NCBI RefSeq assembly: GCF_024349685.1
Contig: NZ_AP025944.1
Span: 4,656,001 to 4,720,000, forward strand
DNA length: 64,000 nucleotides
Direction: 5' to 3'
DNA from: Pseudomonas sp. LRP2-20
GTDB lineage: Bacteria > Pseudomonadota > Gammaproteobacteria > Pseudomonadales > Pseudomonadaceae
Under the pieces are notes generated by a model. It worked only from the letters and a program-made list of their open reading frames with translations, did not search any database and had not been told where the DNA came from. Made by a program: the position numbers and the translations under genes. How positions within the stretch are numbered: the first letter of the stretch is position 1; the number at the start of each line of letters is the position of its first letter. This document shows positions 42,074 to 51,071 of the stretch, piece after piece.

Positions 42074-42591
42074 AGAGCGGGTCCTTTGAGCATGAGAGGT
42101 AGGCCGGCCACGGTCAGCACCACACGCTGGCAGCGCTCGGCAACCGCCTGGTGCAACCAGCCGGCCAGGTCGACGTAACGGCGGGTCAGCTCGCCCATGG
42201 GCACCACGCCCAGGCCGGTTTCATTGCTGACCAGAATAAGGGTGCCGGGCAACTGTTCCAGGCAGTCGAGCAGCGCATCGCGCTCTGCGGCCAGGCGCTG
42301 CTGATCTTCGAGCATCAGCAGGTTGGTCAGCCACAGGGTCAGGCAGTCCACCAGCAGGCAGCGGCCTTCGGCGGCTTCTGCGCGCAACACATCGGCCAGC
42401 GCCAGGGGCTCCTCGATCAGCCCCCAGTCGGCTGGCCGACGATCACGGTGCAGGCGCACGCGTTCGTTCATTTCGCCATCGAGCGGCTTGCTGGTGGCGA
42501 TGTAGGTGACGGGCAGGCCGCTGTCGCTGGCCAGTTGTTCAGCCAGGCGGCTCTTGCCCGAACGGGCGCCGCCGAGGATCAGGTTGAGCAT
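42070..42591 (-). CDS. cobU: Adenosylcobinamide kinase/guanylyltransferase CobU (CobP)
   Basis: A 173-residue bifunctional enzyme that phosphorylates adenosylcobinamide and transfers GMP from GTP. The P-loop GGARSGKSR is at residues 7-15. The guanylylated His region is in [13 protein letters not shown] (about 46-58), and [12 protein letters not shown] is conserved near residue 122. The ATG at 42591 is chosen from a much longer open frame because the P-loop must be close to the N-terminus. It starts one base after the cobQ stop and overlaps cobT by 4 bp. Confidence 0.93.
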   Translation of the reverse strand: MLNLILGGARSGKSRLAEQLASDSGLPVTYIATSKPLDGEMNERVRLHRDRRPADWGLIEEPLALADVLRAEAAEGRCLLVDCLTLWLTNLLMLEDQQRLAAERDALLDCLEQLPGTLILVSNETGLGVVPMGELTRRYVDLAGWLHQAVAERCQRVVLTVAGLPLMLKGPAL

Positions 42592-42592
42592 G

Positions 42593-44047
42593 TCAGGCGA
42601 CTCCACACAGGCTTCGCAGTTTCGCGGTATCCAGATGCGTTTCCACAAGGTCGGCCAGGCGCTCGATATCACGTTCGCGCAGGGCTTCGTAATCGATGGC
42701 CTGCGCGTTCTCCAGCCCCGCCCAGCGCAGCAACGCGGCACATGACTGGCTGCCCTCGAACAGGCCATGGAGGTAGGTAGCGAGGATCTGGCCATCGGCG
42801 CTGACCGCGCCGTCACAGCGGCCATCGGCAAGCTGCACGGCAGGCTGCTCCAGCGCAGGGCCTGCGGTAACGCCGGCATGAATTTCATAACCAGCGACCG
42901 GTGCGGCTTCCAGGTTAAGGGTCCCGGCAACGTTGCGCAGTTGCTTGTCGGCTTCGAGCACTGTGACGTAATCGAACAGGCCCAGCCCCGGGCTGGAGCC
43001 GGCGGCCCCCTCCAGGCCGAGCGGGTCGTGTACTTCGCGCCCCAGCATCTGCAGGCCACCGCAGATACCGATCAACTTGCCGCCATAGCGCAGGTGCCGC
43101 GCGATGGCCTTGTCCCAGCCACGCTCGCACAGCTGCGCCAGGTCGCCGCGCACGCTTTTCGAGCCGGGCAGGATGATCAGGTCGGCAGCCGGGATCGGCT
43201 GGCCTGGCCCGATGAACTGCAGGTCGACCTGCGGGTGCAGGCGCAGCGGGTCGAAATCGGTGTGGTTGCTGATGCGCGGCAGCACCGGGACGATCACCTT
43301 GAGCAGGCGATCCTGCTTGGCGCCCTGGCGGATGTCGATGCCATCCTCAGCTTCCAGGTGCAGGTCGGTGACATAGGGCAACACACCCAGCACGGGCTTG
43401 CCGGTGCGTTGCTCCAGCCAGTCCAGGCCCGGCTGCAGCAGCGCGATGTCGCCGCGAAAGCGGTTGATGACAAAGCCCTTGACCCGCGCCTGCTCGCTCG
43501 GCGAAAGCAGCTCGAGGGTGCCGACCAGGTGGGCGAACACCCCGCCACGGTTGATGTCGGCAACCAGGATCACCGGGCAGTCGACCGCCTCGGCAAAGCC
43601 CATGTTGGCGATGTCACCCGCGCGCAGGTTGATTTCCGCCGGCGAGCCCGCCCCTTCGACCATCACCACCGGGTAGGCCGCGCTGAGGCGCTGGTGCGAG
43701 GCCAGCACCGCTTGCATGGCGATGGCCTTGTAGTCGTGATAGGCCACCGCGTTCATGCTGGTGACGGCTCGACCCTGGATGATCACCTGGGCGCCCGTGT
43801 CACTGTTGGGCTTGAGCAGGACCGGGTTCATGTCGGTGTGCGGCGCCAGCCGGCAGGCCTGGGCCTGTACCGCCTGGGCGCGGCCGATTTCGCCACCGTC
43901 GGCGGTGACGGCGCTGTTGAGCGCCATGTTCTGAGGCTTGAACGGCACCACACTGACGCCCTGACGCAACAGCCAGCGGCACAAGGCGGTGACCAGTGTG
44001 CTCTTGCCGGCATCGGAGGTGGTGCCCTGCACCATGAGGGTGGTCAT
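42593..44047 (-). CDS. cobQ: Cobyric acid synthase CobQ
   Basis: A 484-residue ATP-dependent amidotransferase that amidates four side chains of adenosylcobyrinate a,c-diamide. The N-terminal dethiobiotin synthetase-like domain starts [18 protein letters not shown] (P-loop at about 9-17). The C-terminal class I glutaminase domain has the nucleophile Cys in [12 protein letters not shown] (about residue 333) and a His near the C-terminus in [10 protein letters not shown]. It overlaps the threonine-phosphate decarboxylase gene upstream by 4 bp. Confidence 0.95.
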   Translation of the reverse strand: MTTLMVQGTTSDAGKSTLVTALCRWLLRQGVSVVPFKPQNMALNSAVTADGGEIGRAQAVQAQACRLAPHTDMNPVLLKPNSDTGAQVIIQGRAVTSMNAVAYHDYKAIAMQAVLASHQRLSAAYPVVMVEGAGSPAEINLRAGDIANMGFAEAVDCPVILVADINRGGVFAHLVGTLELLSPSEQARVKGFVINRFRGDIALLQPGLDWLEQRTGKPVLGVLPYVTDLHLEAEDGIDIRQGAKQDRLLKVIVPVLPRISNHTDFDPLRLHPQVDLQFIGPGQPIPAADLIILPGSKSVRGDLAQLCERGWDKAIARHLRYGGKLIGICGGLQMLGREVHDPLGLEGAAGSSPGLGLFDYVTVLEADKQLRNVAGTLNLEAAPVAGYEIHAGVTAGPALEQPAVQLADGRCDGAVSADGQILATYLHGLFEGSQSCAALLRWAGLENAQAIDYEALRERDIERLADLVETHLDTAKLRSLCGVA

Positions 44048-45036
44048 GCCGTTTCCTTCTGATAATCGGCCAAGGCCTGGGCCAGGCGCTGCTCGTCTGC
44101 GGCATTTGCCGGCAGCCCAAGGCGCACGGCCGCAGGCTGCTCGAACAGGCGCACGAGGATGCCGCGACGGGCGAGAAAGTCATGCAGGTGGGCTGCGCAC
44201 GCGCTGCGCACGTACTGGAACAGGTCGCAGCCACCGCTGGGGGCCAGGCCACAGGCCTGCAGCAGCGTAGCCAGGCGTTGACTGGCCTGGGCGCAGCGCT
44301 CGATCTGCGCTCGATGCGCCGTGTGGTCGGCAAAGCAGGCTTGCGCCAGCACCCGGGTCGGGCCACTGACTGTCCAGGGGCCGAGCAGCTCGGCAAGGCG
44401 CTGCAACAGCGGCAGTTCGGCCACCACGCAGCCCAGGCGCACACCGGCCAGGCCAAAGAACTTGCCGAACGAACGCAGCACGATCAGCCCTGGGCGCTCG
44501 GCGCAAGCCGCCACACTGTGTTCGGGCGTGTTGTCCATGAACGCTTCGTCCACCACCAGCCAGCCACCGCGTTGCGCGAGGCGCGCATGCCAGGCCAGCA
44601 GCCGCTCAGGCGACACGAGCCGCCCGGTCGGGTTGTTCGGATTGACCAGCACCAACACGTCGAGCTGGTCGAGCTGCGCCTCGACCTGGCGTTCGTCCAG
44701 TTCGATCAGCTGGTGCCCCGCTCGCCGCCAGGCATGCGGGTGCTCGGCGTAGCACGGCGTCAGCACGCCAACGCGCCCAAGCGGGCGCAGCATGGGCAAG
44801 GCCTGGATCGCCGCCTGTGAACCTGCCACCGGCAACAGTTGCGGCACGCCGTAGTAGCGCCGCGCGGCGTCTTCCAGACCGTCCTCGGCTTCCGGCAGCC
44901 GGGCCCAGGCGTCCAGTGGAATCGACGGAATCGGGTATGGCCAAGGGGCGATGCCGCTAGACAGATCTAGCCAGTCTTCGCGGGCGATCCCGTATTGCCG
45001 TACCGCCCGCAACAGGCGGCCACCGTGTTCAAGCAT
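44044..45036 (-). CDS. cobD: Threonine-phosphate decarboxylase (CobD of Salmonella, CobC of P. denitrificans)
   Basis: A 330-residue PLP enzyme of the class I/II aminotransferase fold. It makes (R)-1-amino-2-propanol phosphate, the linker of the nucleotide loop. Features are [12 protein letters not shown] near the N-terminus, [12 protein letters not shown] (about 151-162), DEAFMDN, and the PLP lysine in [16 protein letters not shown] (about 210-225). Its 3' end overlaps cobQ, and its start overlaps the end of the CbiB gene by 8 bp. The symbol is ambiguous between naming systems. Confidence 0.92.
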   Translation of the reverse strand: MLEHGGRLLRAVRQYGIAREDWLDLSSGIAPWPYPIPSIPLDAWARLPEAEDGLEDAARRYYGVPQLLPVAGSQAAIQALPMLRPLGRVGVLTPCYAEHPHAWRRAGHQLIELDERQVEAQLDQLDVLVLVNPNNPTGRLVSPERLLAWHARLAQRGGWLVVDEAFMDNTPEHSVAACAERPGLIVLRSFGKFFGLAGVRLGCVVAELPLLQRLAELLGPWTVSGPTRVLAQACFADHTAHRAQIERCAQASQRLATLLQACGLAPSGGCDLFQYVRSACAAHLHDFLARRGILVRLFEQPAAVRLGLPANAADEQRLAQALADYQKETA

Positions 45037-45937
45037 TCAGATAGGCCCCCACGCAGATCAGCAATAGCCACAGCCATACGCCACGCTGCACCAGGTTCCA
45101 GCCGCGCTCGATGGCATCGGCATCAGCCATTGGCCCTTCACCCAGGCGCGGGCGCTCGTGCAACTCGCCGTGGTAAACCGCAGGGCCGCCGAGCTCGACA
45201 CCCAGCGCACCGGCACCGGAGGCCATCACCGGCCCGGCGTTGGGGCTGTCCCACAGTGGCGCCTGTTTGCGCCAGCAGGCCAGGGCCAGGCGCGTCTTGC
45301 CAAGCAGTGCGTAAGTCAACGCCACCAGCCTGGCGGGAATATAGTTCAGCACATCGTCGATGCGCGCCGCGCACCAGCCAAAGCGCTCGAAGCGTTCGTT
45401 GCGATAACCCCACATGGCGTCCAGGGTATTGCTCAGGCGGTACAGCACCACACCCGGCGCACCGGCCACCACGAACCAGAACAGCGCGGCGAACACCGCA
45501 TCGCTGCCATTCTCCAGCACCGATTCGGTGGCTGCTCGGGCGACCGCTGGCGCGTCCAGCTCGCGGGTTTCCCGGCTGACCAGATAACCCACGCGGCGCC
45601 GCGCTTGCTCAAGATCACCCTGGCGCAAGGCGTTGGCCACTGGCAGCACGTGCTCGCCGAGGCTGCGCAAGCCGAGGGCGCAATACAGCGCCAGCACGTC
45701 CACCAGCCAGCCTACATAGGGCAGCCAGGACAGAATCAGCGCCACCAGGGTCAAGGGCACGACAGCCAGAAACCAGGCGCTCACGCCGTGGCTGCGCCAG
45801 CCGCGCCCACCGGCATTCAAGCGGCGCTCCAGGCTCGACGCCAGGTTGCCGAAACCCACCAGCGGGTGCCGGCGTTGCGGCTCACCCAGCAGCGCGTCCA
45901 GGGCCACGCCGGCCACGGTCAGCAAAGCGACGCTCAT
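45029..45937 (-). CDS. cbiB: Adenosylcobinamide-phosphate synthase CbiB (CobD of P. denitrificans)
   Basis: A 302-residue inner-membrane protein that attaches the aminopropanol (phosphate) to adenosylcobyric acid. It has several hydrophobic helices and the family patterns [19 protein letters not shown] (about 13-31), [26 protein letters not shown] and [16 protein letters not shown]. The start at 45937 overlaps the bluB stop as ATGA; an ATG 15 bases upstream is less likely. Confidence 0.93.
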   Translation of the reverse strand: MSVALLTVAGVALDALLGEPQRRHPLVGFGNLASSLERRLNAGGRGWRSHGVSAWFLAVVPLTLVALILSWLPYVGWLVDVLALYCALGLRSLGEHVLPVANALRQGDLEQARRRVGYLVSRETRELDAPAVARAATESVLENGSDAVFAALFWFVVAGAPGVVLYRLSNTLDAMWGYRNERFERFGWCAARIDDVLNYIPARLVALTYALLGKTRLALACWRKQAPLWDSPNAGPVMASGAGALGVELGGPAVYHGELHERPRLGEGPMADADAIERGWNLVQRGVWLWLLLICVGAYLNA

Positions 45938-46584
45938 GGGCGTTCTCCCCATTGGTTCTCGAACAGCATGTCACTCAAGGGGCGTTCCTCGGCCCAGTTT
46001 TCCTGTACCAGCATTGGCTGTGCATAGAACGCGGTGACCGGCCCCAGGCACAGCACCGCCACCGGCTTGGCCCCGGCCGGCATGCCCAGCAGCGCGGCCA
46101 GGGCTTGCGGGTCGAACAACGAGACCCAGCCCAGCCCCAGCCCCTCGGCACGGGCGGCCAGCCACAGGTTCTGGATCGCGCAGGCCAGCGAAGCCAGGTC
46201 CATCTCAGGTAAGGTGCGGCGGCCGAAGATGTGCGACTCGCGGTTGTCCATCAGGGCTGCTACCAGCACTTCGGCGCAATCGCTGATGCCTTCGACCTTG
46301 AGCTTCATGAACTCGTCAGAGCGCTCGCCCAGCGCGTCGGCAGTACGCACCCGCTCCTCTTCGACCAAGGCCTGAATACGCACACGCAGCTCGCGCTGGC
46401 TGATGCGGATGAAACGCCACGGCTGCATCAGGCCGACACTCGGCGCCTGATGCGCGGCGGCCAGCAGGCGGCCGAGCAGCTCAGGGGCGACCGTGCCGCC
46501 GGCAAAATGGCGCATGTCGCGGCGCTCACCGATTGCGCGGTAGATAGCGGCGCGCTCGGCAGCGCTGTAGGCGTGATCGCTCAT
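45934..46584 (-). CDS. bluB: 5,6-Dimethylbenzimidazole synthase BluB
   Basis: A 216-residue flavin-destructase of the nitroreductase fold that converts reduced FMN and oxygen into DMB, the lower ligand of B12. The family start [16 protein letters not shown] (about 15-30), [14 protein letters not shown] (about 50-63), and [18 protein letters not shown] are clear. Its presence indicates aerobic DMB synthesis and so complete cobalamin rather than a pseudo-B12. It overlaps cobB by 4 bp. Confidence 0.93.
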   Translation of the reverse strand: MSDHAYSAAERAAIYRAIGERRDMRHFAGGTVAPELLGRLLAAAHQAPSVGLMQPWRFIRISQRELRVRIQALVEEERVRTADALGERSDEFMKLKVEGISDCAEVLVAALMDNRESHIFGRRTLPEMDLASLACAIQNLWLAARAEGLGLGWVSLFDPQALAALLGMPAGAKPVAVLCLGPVTAFYAQPMLVQENWAEERPLSDMLFENQWGERP

Positions 46585-47876
46585 GGCCGCAACAGCGCCG
46601 CCGCCGCATCAGGGTTGGACGGGAAGTAGAAGTGCACGTAAGAGGCAGTCAGCCGGCCCAGTCGATACACCGCTTCGTTGCCGCGCCCGCCATTGGGGCT
46701 CAGGCCTCGCGCGATCGGCTCCAACTCGGTGCTGGTCAGCGAGTGGTGGTAGGTATGCCCGCGCAGGGTGCCTTCCGGCAAGTCCACGGCCTGCAAGGCC
46801 AGGGCCGCCAGGCGCTTCTGCATGGTTGCCTCGCCTGGCAGCAGACCGAGCAGTCCGGCACGCTCGCCAGCGACATCGGTCAGTGCATCGAGCAGGTACA
46901 GCATGCCGCCGCACTCGGCCAGCAACGGCTTGCCCTGGGCATGATGGGCACGGATCGCTTCGCACATCGGCGTATTGGCAGCCAGCGCCTGGTGATGCAG
47001 CTCAGGATATCCCCCCGGCAGATACAGGCTGTCCACGGCCGGCAGCGCCTGATCATGCAGCGGCGAGAAGAACGCCAGCTGTGCGCCCAGATCACGCAAC
47101 AGATCGAGGTTGGCGCCGTAGGTAAAGGCGAACGCTTCGTCACGCGCCACACCAATGCGAACACCGCTCAGCGACGCAGCGCGCGGCTGTGGCTCGGGCG
47201 CGGCAAAGGCCACCGGCGGCGGCAAGGTGGCATCGCAGCTGGCGCCGAGGGCTTCGGCGGCAGCGTCCAGGCGGGCATCCAGGTCGTTCAGTTCGCTAGC
47301 CTGGACCAGCCCCAGGTGGCGGCTGGGCAGCTCGATACCGCGCTCGCGTGACAGCCCGCCATACCAGCGCAGGCCCTCGGTCAGGCTGCCTTCGAGCAGT
47401 TGCGCGTGGCGCAGGCTACCGACCCGGTTGGCCAGCACCCCGGCGAACGGCAGGTCGGCCTGGTAACGCGCCAGGCCCAGGGCCAGGGCACCGAAAGTCT
47501 GGGCCATGGCCGTGCCGTCGATCACCGCCAGCACCGGCACGCCGAAGTGGCGGGCCAGATCGGCGCTCGACGGGGTGCCATCGAACAGCCCCATCACCCC
47601 TTCGATCAGGATCAGGTCGGCTTCTTCTGCGGCTTGCCAGAGCAGCCGGCGGCTTTCTTCGGCGCCGATCATCCACAGATCGAGCTGGTACACCGGCGCG
47701 CCACTGGCCCGCTCAAGGATCATCGGGTCGAGGAAATCGGGGCCGCACTTGAACACCCGGACGTTACGCCCAAGGTTGCGGTGCAGGCGGGCCAGGGCTG
47801 CAGTCACGGTGGTCTTGCCCTGGCCAGAAGCGGGTGCCGCGATCAGCACCGCCGGGCAACTGCGCGCTTCACTCAC
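46581..47876 (-). CDS. cobB: Cobyrinate (hydrogenobyrinate) a,c-diamide synthase CobB
   Basis: A 431-residue glutamine- and ATP-dependent amidotransferase (CobB/CbiA). The N-terminal P-loop is in APASGQGKTTVTAALARLH (about 14-32), and EGVMGLFDGTPSS is conserved near 95. The C-terminal glutaminase domain holds LYLPGGYPELH, the nucleophile Cys in LLAECGGMLYLLD (about 335), and GHTYHHS near the end. As the organism looks aerobic, the substrate is probably hydrogenobyrinate. It overlaps cobO by 4 bp. Confidence 0.94.
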   Translation of the reverse strand: MSEARSCPAVLIAAPASGQGKTTVTAALARLHRNLGRNVRVFKCGPDFLDPMILERASGAPVYQLDLWMIGAEESRRLLWQAAEEADLILIEGVMGLFDGTPSSADLARHFGVPVLAVIDGTAMAQTFGALALGLARYQADLPFAGVLANRVGSLRHAQLLEGSLTEGLRWYGGLSRERGIELPSRHLGLVQASELNDLDARLDAAAEALGASCDATLPPPVAFAAPEPQPRAASLSGVRIGVARDEAFAFTYGANLDLLRDLGAQLAFFSPLHDQALPAVDSLYLPGGYPELHHQALAANTPMCEAIRAHHAQGKPLLAECGGMLYLLDALTDVAGERAGLLGLLPGEATMQKRLAALALQAVDLPEGTLRGHTYHHSLTSTELEPIARGLSPNGGRGNEAVYRLGRLTASYVHFYFPSNPDAAAALLRP

Positions 47877-48484
47877 AGTTCGACGCCCTTCTGCGCACGG
47901 ATACCGGCCTGGAAGGCGTGCTTGAGCATGCCCATCTCGGTGACGGTGTCGGCCAGTTCGATCATTTCAGGCTTGGCTGCGCGACCGGTGACGATCACAT
48001 GCTGCATCGGTGGCCGGGCCTGAATGTCACTCAGCACCTGGTCGAGGTCGAGGTAGCCGTGCTTGAGGGCGATGTTCAGCTCATCGAGTACCACGAACTG
48101 CACGCTCGGGTCTTGCAGCAGCTGGCGCGATACCGCCCAGGCCGCTTCGGCGGCTGCGATGTCACGCTGGCGGTCCTGGGTCTCCCAGGTGAAGCCTTCG
48201 CCCATCACGTGGTAGCGCACCTGCTCTGGGAAGCGGCGGAAGAACAGCTCCTCGCCGGTGCTGTTGCGGCCCTTGATGAACTGCACCACACCGCACTGCA
48301 TGCCATGGCCCAGGGCCCGGGCGAGCATGCCGAAGGCCGAGCTGCTCTTACCCTTGCCGTTGCCGGTGAGCACCAGCAGCAGCCCGCATTCGTTGGGGGA
48401 ATTGGCGATGCGTTCGTCGATGACCGCCTTCTTGCGCTGCATGCGCGCCAGGTGGCGTTCGTCGCGTTCGGTGGATTCGCTCAT
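47873..48484 (-). CDS. cobO: Cob(I)yrinic acid a,c-diamide adenosyltransferase CobO
   Basis: A 203-residue corrinoid adenosyltransferase of the CobA/CobO/BtuR type. The P-loop VLTGNGKGKSSSAFGM is at about 38-53, and the family segments VVQFIKGRNSTGEE and FVVLDELNIALKHGYLD follow. It is the first gene of the operon behind the cobalamin riboswitch. The ATG at 48484 is chosen for the family N-terminus; a longer open frame runs back into the riboswitch. GGAGAA lies 5-10 bases upstream. Confidence 0.94.
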   Translation of the reverse strand: MSESTERDERHLARMQRKKAVIDERIANSPNECGLLLVLTGNGKGKSSSAFGMLARALGHGMQCGVVQFIKGRNSTGEELFFRRFPEQVRYHVMGEGFTWETQDRQRDIAAAEAAWAVSRQLLQDPSVQFVVLDELNIALKHGYLDLDQVLSDIQARPPMQHVIVTGRAAKPEMIELADTVTEMGMLKHAFQAGIRAQKGVEL

Positions 48485-48611
48485 GAAGGGTTCTCCGCAG
48501 GCTGGCACCACATGAACAGCGGCGACAGGTAATAGGCGGGCAGACGGAGAACGCGCAGGAGCCATGGCCGGAGCCACGGTGCACCGCGCATCACCCTCCG
48601 TGATGCCGTTG

Positions 48612-48812
48612 GCAGTATCAGGCCGGTCTCCGGGCTTGTGAGCGAGCCATCCGGCCCAAGCCTGCGCGCCTTCCCGGGTACCTGTACCCAGTGGCCCTGC
48701 GCGGCCGTTACTCACCTACCGTTGCGGGGGCAGCGCCGGAATCGCGCCTTGTTGGCGACCACCGGCTTCCCAGTTTCACCCTGCCCAGTCGGGGCTGGCA
48801 GGGCACCTGAAA
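48612..48812 (-). promoter_or_regulatory. Cobalamin riboswitch
   Basis: The minus-strand leader of cobO has the conserved order of the cobalamin aptamer: GGTGCC (48802-48807), GGGAAGCCGGTG, GCCCCCGCAACGGT, GCCACTG, GGGAAGG, and the B12 box AGCCCGGAGACCGGCC (48621-48636). Binding of adenosylcobalamin should lower expression of the ten-gene operon. The 125 bases between the box and the ATG would hold the expression platform. The rest of the 48485-48955 gap holds the promoter region and a hairpin at 48897-48924. Confidence 0.95.
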
Positions 48813-48896
48813 CACGCCGCGAAGGTTAGAGGGTTGCACCGGGAGCGTCAAATCGATATGCGGGGTGTCTGGCCTGGTTTTTGCGCCAGGGCATGA

Positions 48897-48924
48897 ATCG
48901 AGCGCCGCCCGCGCGGCGCTCGAT
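48897..48924. terminator. Strong hairpin after the tartrate dehydrogenase gene
   Basis: ATCGAGCGCCGC-CCGC-GCGGCGCTCGAT is a perfect 12-bp stem with a 4-base loop, 32 bp after the stop codon of the dehydrogenase gene on the minus strand. It has no T-tract, so it may only stabilise the mRNA end or work with Rho. Confidence 0.55.
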
Positions 48925-48955
48925 CTCACAGGCGCTACAAAAACACCGACAGACA

Positions 48956-50017
48956 CTACCCGCGGCGGAGCAACGCCAGCACTGCGTCGGTCACCTCGCG
49001 AGTGGTTGCCTTGCCACCCAGGTCCGGCGTGTGCAGGCCACTTTCGGTCACCGCTTCGATAGCCGCCATCAGCTCGCGCGCAGCGGCGGCCTCGCCCAGG
49101 TGTTCAAGCATCATCACCGCCGTCCAGAATGTCGCGATCGGGTTGGCCACGCCCTTGCCGGTGATGTCGAAGGCCGAGCCGTGGATCGGTTCGAACATCG
49201 ACGGGAATTCGCGGCTCGGGTTGAGGTTTGCAGTGGGCGCGATGCCCAGGCTGCCGGACAGTGCGGCGGCCAGGTCCGAGAGGATGTCGGCATGCAGGTT
49301 GGTCGCCACCACCACATCCAGCTGCTCGGGCTTGAGCACCATGGTGGTGGTCACCGCGTCCACCAGCTCACGGGTGGTGCGCACATCCGGGTAATCCTTG
49401 GCCACGTCCGCGAACACTTCGTCCCACAGCACCATACCGTGGCGCTGGGCGTTGGATTTGGTCACCAGGGTCAGGTGCTTCGCCGGGCGAGTGCGGGCCA
49501 GTTCGAAGGCGAAACGGTGGATGCGCTCCACGCCCACGCGGGTGAAGGTCGAGACCTCGGTAGCCACCTCGATCGGCAGCCCCTGGTGCACCCGGCCACC
49601 GCTGCCGGAGTATTCGCCTTCGGAGTTCTCGCGCACGATCACCCAGTCGATTGCCTTGCCCTTGGCCAGCGGGCTGGCAATGCCAGGCAGCACGCGCGCC
49701 GGGCGTACGTTGGCGTACTGGTCGAAGCCCTGGCAGATCGGCAGGCGCAGGCCCCACAGCGACACATGATCGGGCACTTGCTGGCTGCCCACGGCGCCGA
49801 AGAAGATGGCGTCGAAGGCCTTGAGCGATTCCAGGCCACCCTCGGGAATGTACTGGCCCTCACGCAGGTAGCGTTCCGAGCCCCAGTCGAAGTGCTGGAA
49901 ATCAATGCCGAAGGTACCGCGCCTGGCCGCCAGGGCCTGCAGCACTTCCACTCCCGCCGCAATCACTTCGACCCCGATGCCATCACCCGGGATGGCGGCG
50001 ATCTTGTAGTTGTTCAT
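48956..50017 (-). CDS. ttuC: Tartrate dehydrogenase/decarboxylase family protein
   Basis: A 353-residue NAD-dependent enzyme of the isocitrate/isopropylmalate dehydrogenase family. The N-terminal IPGDGIGVEV, the ENSEGEYSGSGG loop (about 130-141) and the substrate-binding LADVAKDYPDV-type region are typical. THE Asp ligands appear in VVATNLHADILSDLAAAL, and EPIHGSAFDITGKGVANP closes the nucleotide site. The close match to TtuC suggests oxidation of tartrate and decarboxylation of malate; related enzymes oxidise D-malate. It is divergent from a LysR gene, which probably regulates it. Confidence 0.88.
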   Translation of the reverse strand: MNNYKIAAIPGDGIGVEVIAAGVEVLQALAARRGTFGIDFQHFDWGSERYLREGQYIPEGGLESLKAFDAIFFGAVGSQQVPDHVSLWGLRLPICQGFDQYANVRPARVLPGIASPLAKGKAIDWVIVRENSEGEYSGSGGRVHQGLPIEVATEVSTFTRVGVERIHRFAFELARTRPAKHLTLVTKSNAQRHGMVLWDEVFADVAKDYPDVRTTRELVDAVTTTMVLKPEQLDVVVATNLHADILSDLAAALSGSLGIAPTANLNPSREFPSMFEPIHGSAFDITGKGVANPIATFWTAVMMLEHLGEAAAARELMAAIEAVTESGLHTPDLGGKATTREVTDAVLALLRRG

Positions 50018-50102
50018 GTTTCGACTCCCATGCTTGCTGTGGCCCGCCGGGCTTGTGCCAGCGGGGATGGGGCGAGTATATGTAGTGAAATCAGGGCAGC
50101 AG

Positions 50103-50139
50103 TTAACCCTGGATTACCTCTTAAGTAACCATGGGTTAA
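50103..50139. promoter_or_regulatory. Candidate LysR operator between ttuC and lysR
   Basis: TTAACCC (50103-50109) and GGGTTAA (50133-50139) are perfect inverted 7-mers, with a nested TTAC/GTAA dyad between. The site lies in the shared upstream region, directly before the LysR start codon, as usual for autoregulated LysR proteins that also activate a divergent gene. Confidence 0.55.
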
Positions 50140-50141
50140 TG

Positions 50142-51059
50142 ATGAATCCGACACAGGACCTGGGCTTCTTCCATCTGCTGGCCAAGCAAGGCAGCCTGGC
50201 CGCCACGGCCCGTGAGCTGGGCGTGACGCCACCCGCCGTGAGCAAGCGACTGGCCACGCTGGAAGCACGCCTGGGCATCCGCCTGGTCAACCGCACCACC
50301 CGCTCCATGAGCTTGACCGCCGAGGGCGAGCTGTACTTCGCTCATGCCGCGCGGATCCTCGCCCAGGTCGACGAAGTGGAGCAGTTGATCGGCCAGCACC
50401 GTGCCGAACCCAAGGGGCTGATCCGGGTCAACGCGTCGCTGGGCTTCGGCCGCCGCTACATCGGCCCGGCACTGGCCGACTTCTATGCCCGCCACCCCGA
50501 CATCGAGGTGCAGTTGGAGATCAGCGACCATCCGCTGGACCTGGCCAGCCATGGCTTCGACCTGGGCATTCGTTTCGGCAGCCTGCCGGATGCGTCCTTC
50601 CACGCCCGCAAGATCGCCTCCAACCGCCGCTTGCTGTGCGCCTCCCCGCTGTATCTGGAGAAGCACGGCACGCCGCAGAAGCTGACGGACCTGAGCCAGC
50701 ACAACTGCATTTTCCTGCGCCAGAACGAATCGCCCTATGGCGTGTGGACCTTCACCAATGGCGGCCGCACCCAGAACATCAAGGTGCGTGGCGCATTAAG
50801 CTGCAATGACGGCGAGGTGGCGTTGAACTGGGCTTTGCAGGGTCACGGCATTCTGCTGCGCGCCGAATGGGACATCGCCCGCTACGTGCGCAGCGGGCGC
50901 CTGCGCCTGCTATTGGAGGACCAGACACCCACCCGCGCCGATGTCTATGCGGTTTACCCGCAGCAATTGCACCTCTCGGCGCGTGTTCGGCGCCTGATCG
51001 ACTTCCTCATCGAACGTTTCGAACGCATCGACCATCTCGACCTGGAAGACGTGCCTTGA
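50142..51059 (+). CDS. LysR-family transcriptional regulator (ttuC-linked)
   Basis: A 305-residue regulator. The helix-turn-helix region LLAKQGSLAATARELGVTPPAVSKRLATLE lies at about residues 10-40, followed by LVNRTTRSMSLTAEGE. The effector domain covers the remaining 210 residues. The start at 50142 is the one that gives the normal LysR N-terminus; the open frame extends 44 codons upstream through the operator. It is divergent from the tartrate dehydrogenase gene. In related loci the inducer is a tartrate or malate isomer, which is inferred here. Confidence 0.88.
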   Translation: MNPTQDLGFFHLLAKQGSLAATARELGVTPPAVSKRLATLEARLGIRLVNRTTRSMSLTAEGELYFAHAARILAQVDEVEQLIGQHRAEPKGLIRVNASLGFGRRYIGPALADFYARHPDIEVQLEISDHPLDLASHGFDLGIRFGSLPDASFHARKIASNRRLLCASPLYLEKHGTPQKLTDLSQHNCIFLRQNESPYGVWTFTNGGRTQNIKVRGALSCNDGEVALNWALQGHGILLRAEWDIARYVRSGRLRLLLEDQTPTRADVYAVYPQQLHLSARVRRLIDFLIERFERIDHLDLEDVP

Positions 51060-51071
51060 GCGCTTGCGCGG

